Below, one piece after another: positions 1-6,670 of a stretch of DNA of 7,984 nt. The notes under the pieces are model-generated. The model did no database searches. It was not told the DNA's origin and saw only the letters and a list, made by a program, of their open reading frames with translations. A program made the translations under genes and the position numbers. Numbering within the stretch: the stretch's first letter is position 1; the number at the start of each line of letters is the position of its first letter. The stretch comes from Acidimicrobiales bacterium (GTDB taxonomy: Bacteria > Actinomycetota > Acidimicrobiia > Acidimicrobiales > Poriferisodalaceae), in assembly GCA_020439485.1 (NCBI GenBank), contig JAGQSP010000130.1, positions 1 to 7,984 of the forward strand, written 5' to 3'.

Positions 1-7
1 GCGTCGA

Positions 8-937
8 TCAGCTTCTGAGGTCTTGGACTCGATCCTCGGCGACCTGGACATGCCTGAAGAAAAGCCGGTCGCCGCCCAACGATGCAGTGAACCGCCCCGT
101 CGTAGCCAGGTGGGCCACCGGCCGATCGTGGCCTTGGGCGTAGACGTCGTAGAGCGTCGTGCCAGGTTCGATTTCGGCCAGCACGTCTCGAAAGTCGTGG
201 CCAGCGCGGTTGCGAAAGCTGCTTCTGGCGGCCGCCGTTGGCTGAAATACCAGCTTGGTGGGCACAACCGGATCGTCGACCAATCGTCCGTGGCGATCGA
301 CCGAACAGAAGCCGGCGATAGACAGCCGCCGGGGCTCGCAGCTGACCCGCTCGAACAGGCGAGACATCAGCTTCTGAGTCGGCCTCAGCTCGGAGTGCTG
401 ATCGGTGAGGTCGTGGCTCATCGAGTTCGAGAACATGTTGAAATCGCGGCCCTGGCCGTTGCTGTGGTTGATAGCCAGCGTGTCTTGTGACGACATCCCA
501 TCGACCAACAGCTTGAGCCCGAAGCCTGGAACGTACGCCTTCTTACGGGTGGTCGGCGCCGCGTAGCTCATGCGGATCAGGCCGATTGCGCCACCGTTGG
601 GCGGGGCGGCCAACATGCCCGAGAACTGCGAATCGGTGGTGGTCACCAACTCGATCGGGGCGACAGCACCAACGGTGTGTATGACCTTGGGTCGCGTGCT
701 GAGCATCAGGTCGTCGGCGCGGTCGAGCGTGTCGACCAGTTGGCGCCGCGACGCCACCACCCGAACCACGGAGGGCAGCTGCGACGGTTTCGGGAAGGTG
801 TTCTCGGGTCGGTTGATCGGCGAGTAGACGCTGGGCCCGATCAGGTCGTCCAGCAGCCACGACAGCTTGGCCTGGGCCGTCCACCGTGTGTAGCCATCGG
901 GCACGGACAGACCCACGACGTCGGGCTGGGGAGTCAT
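8..937 (-). CDS. Small catalase-like (heme-binding fold candidate) protein
   Basis: A 309-residue protein of uncertain function. Residues 84-97 (KVIHTVGAVAPIEL), then IRMSYA at 121-126, PGFGLKLLVDG at 137-147 and INHSNGQGRDFNMF at 156-169, follow the order and spacing of the catalase core. There the VHA(R/K)GxGAxGxFEV distal-His segment is followed by an RFSTV strand, a GFAVKFYTEEG strand and a GNNxPVFF segment. On this reading His87 would be the distal His and Arg122 the conserved core Arg. The C-terminal part ends with a GDRLFFRH segment (289-296). No RxxxY proximal heme-ligand motif is visible, and the protein is far shorter than a true catalase (about 480 residues or more). It has no signal peptide or membrane segment. 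The ATG overlaps the stop of the cyclase gene (ATGA), which fixes the start. The stop is TGA. The catalase-fold assignment rests on remembered motifs and is moderate; a catalase-related peroxidase or hydroperoxide-processing enzyme is possible, not shown. Confidence 0.85.
   Translation of the reverse strand: MTPQPDVVGLSVPDGYTRWTAQAKLSWLLDDLIGPSVYSPINRPENTFPKPSQLPSVVRVVASRRQLVDTLDRADDLMLSTRPKVIHTVGAVAPIELVTTTDSQFSGMLAAPPNGGAIGLIRMSYAAPTTRKKAYVPGFGLKLLVDGMSSQDTLAINHSNGQGRDFNMFSNSMSHDLTDQHSELRPTQKLMSRLFERVSCEPRRLSIAGFCSVDRHGRLVDDPVVPTKLVFQPTAAARSSFRNRAGHDFRDVLAEIEPGTTLYDVYAQGHDRPVAHLATTGRFTASLGGDRLFFRHVQVAEDRVQDLRS
934..937 (-). other. ATGA overlap: cyclase stop and catalase-like protein start
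   Basis: The same four-base ATGA arrangement joins the cyclase-ATPase stop to the start of the catalase-like gene, again with only a weak GGGG-type Shine-Dalgarno upstream. Two successive overlaps show that the three genes are under selection to be made together. Confidence 0.85.
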
Positions 938-3630
938 TCCGAGGCCCCAGATGCCTGACCATCGGCGGCGACGGCGTCGAGTTCGGCGATGACCGAATCG
1001 AGTTCCTCGATTGCGAGCAAGCCGGCATCGGCGATGCGGCTGATCGGCTCGATCGTCGACAGCTCTGACTCGCCAGAACCAAGGGCTCGGGCCAGCGCGC
1101 CGCGGGCATTGGACCGGGGCTGGTGGCCGTGAGCAATCATCGTCACCAGCAGCCTGGCGGCCACATCGGTCCGGCCGGCGCGCACCAGGCAGATACCGGC
1201 GACGCCAAACAGGTGGCTCGTGCCGGCCAGGTAATGCTGGTCGAGTCCGAGCTGCAGCGAATCACGGGTCAGCTCGCATGCAGCCCGCAGGTCGCCCCTG
1301 CCGGCCATCATGTGGAGCCGCAACCCGGTGATCAGATGGATCAACAGGTGGTCCGGCGACAACGACCTGGCCTTGTCGAGACCATCGCGCCAGCGGCGGT
1401 CGGATTCGCGAGGGTCGACCCTCACCAACGCCAGTCCCTCGGCCCAGCCCGCCAGCGCGGCGGCGCTGGCGCTGTGGGTGCGAGCGGCTATCTCGCGCAC
1501 CTTGTCTGCGTGGCGACCGGCGGCCGGATCGTCGGTGTAGGTACCGAGATGAAAGGCGCGCATTCCGTGCGCCCACATGGCAGCCGTCTCGACCTGCGAT
1601 CGCGAGATGTCCAGCCATTCACGGGTCAACAGATCGGACTGATCGACATCGAGCACGTTGTTCAGGTAGACCGCGGCCAAGGCGCCATGGCAGTAGCCGA
1701 ACGGGTCGGACGGATCGGCATCGAGCCCTTGGCGGGCCAACTCTTCGGCCATCGGATCGACCGAGAAGTAGGCGCCCAACGCCTTGGCACCCAGCAGCGA
1801 TCCACGGTTAGGAAGCTCGTCGCCGCCATGACGATCGATGAGATCGGTCGCCAGGGCGAACACCTCGAACCGCATGGAGAACACGCCCCACCAGCCGAGA
1901 TCCAGAACCGTCGCCACCGCAGTAGCCAGGTCTCCGCGGGCCCGGGCGGTTTCGATCGACCGCCTGATGTTCGCCCACTCCTGACCCAGCGCCACCCAGA
2001 TGTCTGCCTCGCTGGCACCGAGCAGGTCGCCGCACTGGGCCGACACCATGTCGGCGAAGTACTGCTGGTGAAGGTCCAGATAGTGCTGCGACTCGCCGCG
2101 CTGGTCGAGTGCGTCGGCGGCGAACTGTTGCAGGGTCTGCAGCATCCGGAAGCGCACGCGCCCGCGCCCGGCTTCGCGTTCGACCATCGACTTGTCGACC
2201 AGCGCCTCGACCAGGTCGAGCGAGTCGATTGCGTCGATGGTGTCGTCGGCACACACCGCCGCAACTGCTTCGAGCGAAAACCCGCCCCGAAACACAGACA
2301 GCCGCTCGAACATGCGAGCCTCGTCGTCGGCCAGTTGTTCGTACGACCACAGGACGGTGTCGCGAAGTGTGCGGTGCCTGCCGTCGGTGTGGGCGTCGCG
2401 CAACACGCGGAACCTGTCGGCGATTCGCTCGAGCAGCTGTTGCGGGCTGAGAACGCGGGCCCGCGCCGCGGCCAGTTCGATCGCCAGCGGTATGCCGTCG
2501 AGCGCGGCGCACAGTTCGGCGATGGCAGCGCGATCTTGTTCGGATGCCGAGAAGTGAGCGTCGCGCTCGGAGGCTCTGGCACAGAACAGCTCGACGGCGT
2601 CGGACGTAGCCTCGAGCGGAGCCACCGGAAACACCCTCTCGCCGGCGCAGTGAAGCGGCTCGCGGCTGGTAGCCACCACCAGCGATCGTCCACCCGTGAG
2701 CATTTCGACGAGGTACCTGGTCGTGTCGAGCACGTGCTCGCAGTTGTCGACCACTATCAGCATCCGTCGGTCGGCGACGAAGTTGGCGATACTGGCGGCC
2801 ATATCCAGCCCGGGTTGCAGCCGAGCACCGATCGATTGAGCCAGCGCCTCGGCGACGCTGTGGGCCTGGGTGACCGACGCCAGCTCGCAGAACGCGACGC
2901 CGTCGGGGAACTCGGTGGCGAGCACCTTGGCGGCCTCCAGCGCCAGACGGGTCTTGCCCACACCTCCCACGCCGACGAGGGTCACCAGCGGAGCGCTGTC
3001 GCCGAGCGCAACGATCGCGTCGACCTCGGACCTGCGCCCGACGGTTTCGTCCAAGAGGGGCGGGATGCCTCTGATCTCGCCCGCGGACCGCGCCCTCAGC
3101 GGGCGCTCGTCGACGACCAGGCCGTCGGCCATCAACACGCCGACGTTCTCAGAGCCAATGCCCTTCAGCAGGTGTGGGCCGCGATCCTCGATCGAATACC
3201 CGACGACCAGGGGCGCGGTGGTGGACGAAACCGCGATCTGGTCGCCGTTCGCAACATCCATGACACGGGTAGCCCGAATGATCGTCTGCCCGTAGTAGTC
3301 GGTGCCCGAGTCGTTCAGGTACGCCTCGCCGGTGTGTAGCCCGATACGAACCCTCAGCCGGTCGTCGCCCGACCAACCGCTCGACTGCAGCCGTCTCTGC
3401 AACTCGACCGCGGCATCGGCAGCAGTCTGCGGTGAGACGAACACCGTGAGCATGCCGTCGCCGGTGTGTTTGAAGGTGCGCCCGCCGTGCGCCTCGACGA
3501 CCTCGGTCAAGATCGAGTCGTGCGAGGCCATGGATGCGCGCATCTCGACCGGACGCAGCTCCCACCTCTTGGTGCTCGACTCGATGTCGGTGAACAGGAA
3601 GGTGATCGTTCCCTCGGGAAGACTGGTCAT
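934..3630 (-). CDS. Class III adenylate/guanylate cyclase fused to NB-ARC-type ATPase and helical repeats
   Basis: An 898-residue cytosolic signalling protein. Residues 8-170 are a class III cyclase domain: FLFTDIESST carries the first metal Asp (D15), FKHTGDGM carries K54 (adenine-specifying position) and the second metal Asp (D58), and DYYG carries D111. Position 118, normally the transition-state Asn, is Ile; Arg122 is kept. A STAND/NB-ARC-type ATPase follows: Walker A GVGGVGKT (220-227), Walker B LIVVDNCEH (D295), the TSREPL segment (321-326) and a GIPLAIELAAAR motif (379-390). A winged-helix-like region (about 420-510) leads into an alpha-helical, TPR-like C-terminal half (520-898). The architecture recalls mycobacterial cyclase-ATPase-LuxR proteins such as Rv0890c and Rv2488c, but no C-terminal HTH is seen. 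It would make a cyclic nucleotide or, if the cyclase is weak, act as a nucleotide-driven sensor. It overlaps both neighbouring genes by 4 bases. Its ATG has no strong Shine-Dalgarno, consistent with translational coupling. Confidence 0.95.
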   Translation of the reverse strand: MTSLPEGTITFLFTDIESSTKRWELRPVEMRASMASHDSILTEVVEAHGGRTFKHTGDGMLTVFVSPQTAADAAVELQRRLQSSGWSGDDRLRVRIGLHTGEAYLNDSGTDYYGQTIIRATRVMDVANGDQIAVSSTTAPLVVGYSIEDRGPHLLKGIGSENVGVLMADGLVVDERPLRARSAGEIRGIPPLLDETVGRRSEVDAIVALGDSAPLVTLVGVGGVGKTRLALEAAKVLATEFPDGVAFCELASVTQAHSVAEALAQSIGARLQPGLDMAASIANFVADRRMLIVVDNCEHVLDTTRYLVEMLTGGRSLVVATSREPLHCAGERVFPVAPLEATSDAVELFCARASERDAHFSASEQDRAAIAELCAALDGIPLAIELAAARARVLSPQQLLERIADRFRVLRDAHTDGRHRTLRDTVLWSYEQLADDEARMFERLSVFRGGFSLEAVAAVCADDTIDAIDSLDLVEALVDKSMVEREAGRGRVRFRMLQTLQQFAADALDQRGESQHYLDLHQQYFADMVSAQCGDLLGASEADIWVALGQEWANIRRSIETARARGDLATAVATVLDLGWWGVFSMRFEVFALATDLIDRHGGDELPNRGSLLGAKALGAYFSVDPMAEELARQGLDADPSDPFGYCHGALAAVYLNNVLDVDQSDLLTREWLDISRSQVETAAMWAHGMRAFHLGTYTDDPAAGRHADKVREIAARTHSASAAALAGWAEGLALVRVDPRESDRRWRDGLDKARSLSPDHLLIHLITGLRLHMMAGRGDLRAACELTRDSLQLGLDQHYLAGTSHLFGVAGICLVRAGRTDVAARLLVTMIAHGHQPRSNARGALARALGSGESELSTIEPISRIADAGLLAIEELDSVIAELDAVAADGQASGASE
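3627..3630 (-). other. ATGA overlap: hydrolase stop and cyclase start
   Basis: The TGA ending the membrane hydrolase shares two bases with the ATG of the cyclase-ATPase (minus-strand ATGA). With no strong Shine-Dalgarno before this ATG, the cyclase is probably translated by termination-reinitiation, tying its amount to that of the hydrolase. Confidence 0.85.
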
Positions 3631-6605
3631 GGCGCTTCGGAACTCGTTGGGGTTGCTGCACCGACGATATGGGCAAAGATCTCGTCGATCGAATCTGAGT
3701 CGGCGGTCGTGTCGCCCGCCAGGCTGCGGCGTCTCGGACGGACGATCTCATCGGCCAGTTCGACTATTGCCCGACGGGCGTCGGGCGACCAGCCTTCGCC
3801 GATGTTCCGGCACGAAAGCCGTAGGTCGATGCCTGGCGCACGGACCCCATTGTCCACCAAGAACTTGACCTCCCGAGCATTCGCATGGGCACAGTCGGGG
3901 CCTTCGCACACCAGTTGAGCGAAACGGCTGACCAACACCATCGGATCCACCACCGATGCCTGCGAGGTCGTTCGCTGAAGCCGCAGCAGCGTCTCGAGAT
4001 GCATCTGTGCCTGGAAGGCGTCACCCCGGGCGAAATAGAAGCGGGCCGCGCAGCCGAGAACGCCTGCATCGCGTGGACGCAACTTGAGGGCGCGACGTAT
4101 CAGCGCCTGGGCCCTTATCGGCTCGTCTTGCACCACCGCGGTGAAGTTCGCCGCGTGCAACAGATTGCGCACGTGGTTGCGCTGCACCTTGCGCGCCTCA
4201 CGAAAGTGACGGTCTGTCTCTGCCACCAGGGCATCGATCTCGGCCCCGAGCCGATCTGGTTCCTGCGAGTCGGCGAGCTGTCGGCGCAGCATCTCGGCCT
4301 TGAGGTCGAGAGCGTAGGCGTACCCGCCATGTACCTCTGCGCTGGGGTCGTTCATGGCCCGCGACACCCGCAACGCTTTGCGGTACGCCTCGATGGCTCC
4401 ATCGATGTTGCCCCGCTGGATCTGCGCCCTGCCGAACGCTGCGACGCTGTCGAGCCTGGACTGATCGACCCGGAGGAACCGGGCCCGCAGTCCCGAAGCC
4501 TCGAGCAACGGCGGGATCCATCGGCCCATCACATAGATCGCCCCGAGCACTCCCAGCACGATGGCCCCCGCAGTCCACGACCCGAAGTCGAGTGCGTTCA
4601 CCGCCTTGCGTGCTCCTGCGGGCCACGCTGCGATCCATGTGACGATGGCGAGCACCACGATGATCGCCCGCAGATGTGGCGTCACCTCCACCTTCAACTC
4701 GGGGTCGGAGTCGGTGGCCAGTTCCTTGCCCGAGTCGTGGTTGTCCCACATGTGCCACAAGCGCTGCCCCAACGTCACCAAGACCATGGCCGCCACGGCG
4801 TACAAGGCCACGGCCAACACCCCGGCCCAGGTCGACGAGATTGTGTCTGGCACGAACCAGGGTCGGCCGACGGGCGAGATCCGGTCGTAGAGCGCCTCGT
4901 CGCCGTCGAACAAGATTGCCCAACCCGACTGCACTGCAGAGCCCGAGCTCTCCCAGGTGTTGAAGGCGAACAGCCCCGTCATCAGCACCATGTGATTCGA
5001 GATCAGGGCTCGCCACCCGACCCGCCACCTGCGTTGGAAGCCATAGCGGGCAGTGGCATCGCGTTCGGCCCGCCCTTGAATCTCCACGCCACTGACCTCT
5101 AGGAGTTCGACCCCGATATAGGTCATGCACTCGTCGAGGTTCGACGTGTAGTAGGTATGGTCGCGCATCGACGATCGCAGGTTCGACACGGGCCACGCCT
5201 CGGGCCTGCCGTCGGTGATGGTTTGGGTGGGCCCGGCCGGAACGGGGTCCTTGGCGGCATAGAGATCGACCCAGCGTCTTGTTCCTCGGGAGAGGTCATC
5301 TGCTATGGGCGGGATGCGGCCCAGGGCCGTGGCCATGACGCCGACGACCATCACCACAGCGCTCACCGTGGCGACGAATGTCGCGAACCCCAGCGGCACT
5401 ATCAGCGAGGTCACGACGGCGGCGACGCCGCCCAAGATCAGCGGCAGGATGTGCAACGACAGGGCCTCGGTGCCATCGCCGGCATCCAACCGCAAACGCC
5501 ACATCGAGTCGTCTCGGCGGTCGGCCAGGAACTGCTGGGCCACCACCAGCCCCAGAACCGTGGCTGCCGCTATACCCGCCATGACCAGCAGTCCGATCAT
5601 CTGGTTCTGGACGTCGAGATACCGGGTAGCGACCGCGAATACGGCCGCCGCCACAGGGGTGACCAGGCCAGCGTTCCTGAGCCCCACGGTGCTGCGGTCG
5701 GTCAGCAGGTTCGCCATCGCCCACACCTTGGGCAAACCCGAGCCCACCGATATGAACGAGTCGATCTTGTCGAGACCGTTGTCATGGTCGGCGCCGATGT
5801 CGGCCAACACCTGGTACGAGACAGCGGCGCCCTGGCTGTGGGCAAGCACCACGATTCGCTCGCACCCCTGAGCCTTGAGCCACCTGAGCCCTCTGGCAAC
5901 CGGAGCCTTGATGGCCCCAGCCTGGGTAGGACTCGAAAGCAACCGAAGGCTGTCGCCCACCGTTCCGACCAATATCAGTTGCAGGCGAGCGACGGTGTTC
6001 TTCAAGAAGGCAACGGGCAAAGCGCCCGCGACGCTGCCGATGACGAGCAGCAGGGTGCCCAGGGCCAAGATCAGCGGAGACAGCGCTATCAGCACCATCA
6101 GCGCCAGCAGCAAGCCGAATACCCTGGCCAACGCACCGACGCGTTCCTTGCCGACCGATTGGCGGAACCTGGATACCGCTGCACGGAACTGCGAGTTCGC
6201 GTGCAAGGCCAAGATTGCCGGCACCGCCGAGAAACTCCACGTCCACAACTCGCCGAACGTCGGAGGTTCGAACGTCTCGGCCCACCAACCCTCGGCGACC
6301 AACCACCGCTTGTGTTCTGGCGGCTGCTCGCCGTTCACCGCCAGATCGACGTGCATGGTGAGGTTGGCCGGCGTGTCACCACCGGGTTTGAGGTTGGCCT
6401 CAGGTATCGAGACCTTGGCGGCGCGTGCACCCTCACCCGCCACCCACGACTGAAGCCAGCGCGTCAGCGAGTCGGACCACTCGGTAAGGGTTGCGCCCTG
6501 GCGCTGATTGCCGATGCCGTGCACCACGAGCAGTCCCAGGTCGTAGCCCGCCGATGGCGACTCGATCTTGGTCGCGAACGGCTCGCTGTCGTAGCTCTCG
6601 TTCAC
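3627..6605 (-). CDS. Membrane alpha/beta-hydrolase (lipase-like) with C-terminal TPR region
   Basis: A 992-residue protein. Near the N-terminus LLVVHGIGNQ (25-34) matches the first beta-strand and oxyanion region of lipase-like alpha/beta-hydrolases. VVLAHSQGAAVSY (252-264) is the nucleophile elbow, with Ser257. AAKDPVP (450-456) and RDHTYYTSN (481-489) are good candidates for the acid (D453) and the catalytic His (H483). Hydrophobic segments lie inside this domain (about 162-200, 313-328, 335-357, 383-402, 406-428) and after it (about 592-613, 644-662, 676-694), so the protein is multi-spanning. Residues 716-753 and 810-879 look like TPR helices. A Cys/His cluster (C900, C905, H907, C932) lies near the C-terminus. 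The substrate is unknown; an ester- or lipid-hydrolysing role is inferred from the fold only. Start is GTG at 6605, preceded by AGGGGG, with no better in-frame ATG or GTG in the 59-bp gap. The stop overlaps the cyclase ATG (ATGA). Confidence 0.93.
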   Translation of the reverse strand: MNESYDSEPFATKIESPSAGYDLGLLVVHGIGNQRQGATLTEWSDSLTRWLQSWVAGEGARAAKVSIPEANLKPGGDTPANLTMHVDLAVNGEQPPEHKRWLVAEGWWAETFEPPTFGELWTWSFSAVPAILALHANSQFRAAVSRFRQSVGKERVGALARVFGLLLALMVLIALSPLILALGTLLLVIGSVAGALPVAFLKNTVARLQLILVGTVGDSLRLLSSPTQAGAIKAPVARGLRWLKAQGCERIVVLAHSQGAAVSYQVLADIGADHDNGLDKIDSFISVGSGLPKVWAMANLLTDRSTVGLRNAGLVTPVAAAVFAVATRYLDVQNQMIGLLVMAGIAAATVLGLVVAQQFLADRRDDSMWRLRLDAGDGTEALSLHILPLILGGVAAVVTSLIVPLGFATFVATVSAVVMVVGVMATALGRIPPIADDLSRGTRRWVDLYAAKDPVPAGPTQTITDGRPEAWPVSNLRSSMRDHTYYTSNLDECMTYIGVELLEVSGVEIQGRAERDATARYGFQRRWRVGWRALISNHMVLMTGLFAFNTWESSGSAVQSGWAILFDGDEALYDRISPVGRPWFVPDTISSTWAGVLAVALYAVAAMVLVTLGQRLWHMWDNHDSGKELATDSDPELKVEVTPHLRAIIVVLAIVTWIAAWPAGARKAVNALDFGSWTAGAIVLGVLGAIYVMGRWIPPLLEASGLRARFLRVDQSRLDSVAAFGRAQIQRGNIDGAIEAYRKALRVSRAMNDPSAEVHGGYAYALDLKAEMLRRQLADSQEPDRLGAEIDALVAETDRHFREARKVQRNHVRNLLHAANFTAVVQDEPIRAQALIRRALKLRPRDAGVLGCAARFYFARGDAFQAQMHLETLLRLQRTTSQASVVDPMVLVSRFAQLVCEGPDCAHANAREVKFLVDNGVRAPGIDLRLSCRNIGEGWSPDARRAIVELADEIVRPRRRSLAGDTTADSDSIDEIFAHIVGAATPTSSEAP

Positions 6606-6609
6606 GGCG

Positions 6610-6615
6610 CCCCCT
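6610..6615 (-). promoter_or_regulatory. Ribosome-binding site of the membrane hydrolase gene
   Basis: Minus-strand AGGGGG sits 4 bases before the GTG start at 6605. It is a reasonable, slightly close Shine-Dalgarno and supports GTG as the start, as no other start codon is nearby. The two downstream genes lack a comparable site and depend on stop/start overlap. Confidence 0.55.
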
Positions 6616-6625
6616 GCTGAAGGCG

Positions 6626-6631
6626 ATTGTA
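6626..6631 (-). promoter_or_regulatory. Candidate -10 element upstream of the hydrolase operon
   Basis: Minus-strand TACAAT, five of six matches to TATAAT, lies 20 bases upstream of the GTG start at 6605 and is one of the few AT-rich spots in the gap. No convincing -35 is present at 16-18 bp; the nearest TTGACA-like bases (AGGACA, 6657-6652) are 20 bp away. If used, transcription would start near 6620 and leave a leader of about 15 bases. Alternatively the operon is read through from the amidohydrolase gene. Confidence 0.3.
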
Positions 6632-6653
6632 GGCCCAGCCGGATGCCCGCCTG

Positions 6654-6670
6654 TCCTGAACGGGTCAGGA
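6654..6670 (-). repeat. Perfect 6-bp inverted repeat over the amidohydrolase stop codon
   Basis: TCCTGA and TCAGGA arms (6665-6670 and 6654-6659, minus-strand order) flank a 5-base loop and include the TGA stop at 6667-6665. The minus-strand stem does not extend further and no T-tract follows. It could be a weak hairpin affecting readthrough into the operon, but is too short to call a terminator. Confidence 0.4.

Noticed and set aside
1662..2693. 343-codon minus-strand frame inside the cyclase gene
   Set aside because: Out-of-frame shadow rich in Ser, Arg, Trp and Pro; the real frame shows continuous NB-ARC motifs across it.
1123..3339. 738-codon open frame on the plus strand
   Set aside because: It lies wholly opposite the cyclase-ATPase gene, whose domains are clear. 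Its product is rich in His, Gln, Arg and Gly with no recognisable motif, as expected from the antisense of GC-biased codons.
3885..5102. 405-codon open frame on the plus strand
   Set aside because: Antisense of the TPR and membrane part of the same hydrolase, with no motif and a shadow-type composition.
5157..6620. 487-codon open frame on the plus strand
   Set aside because: Antisense of the membrane hydrolase; composition is an Arg/His/Gln/Gly-rich mirror of it, with no domain.
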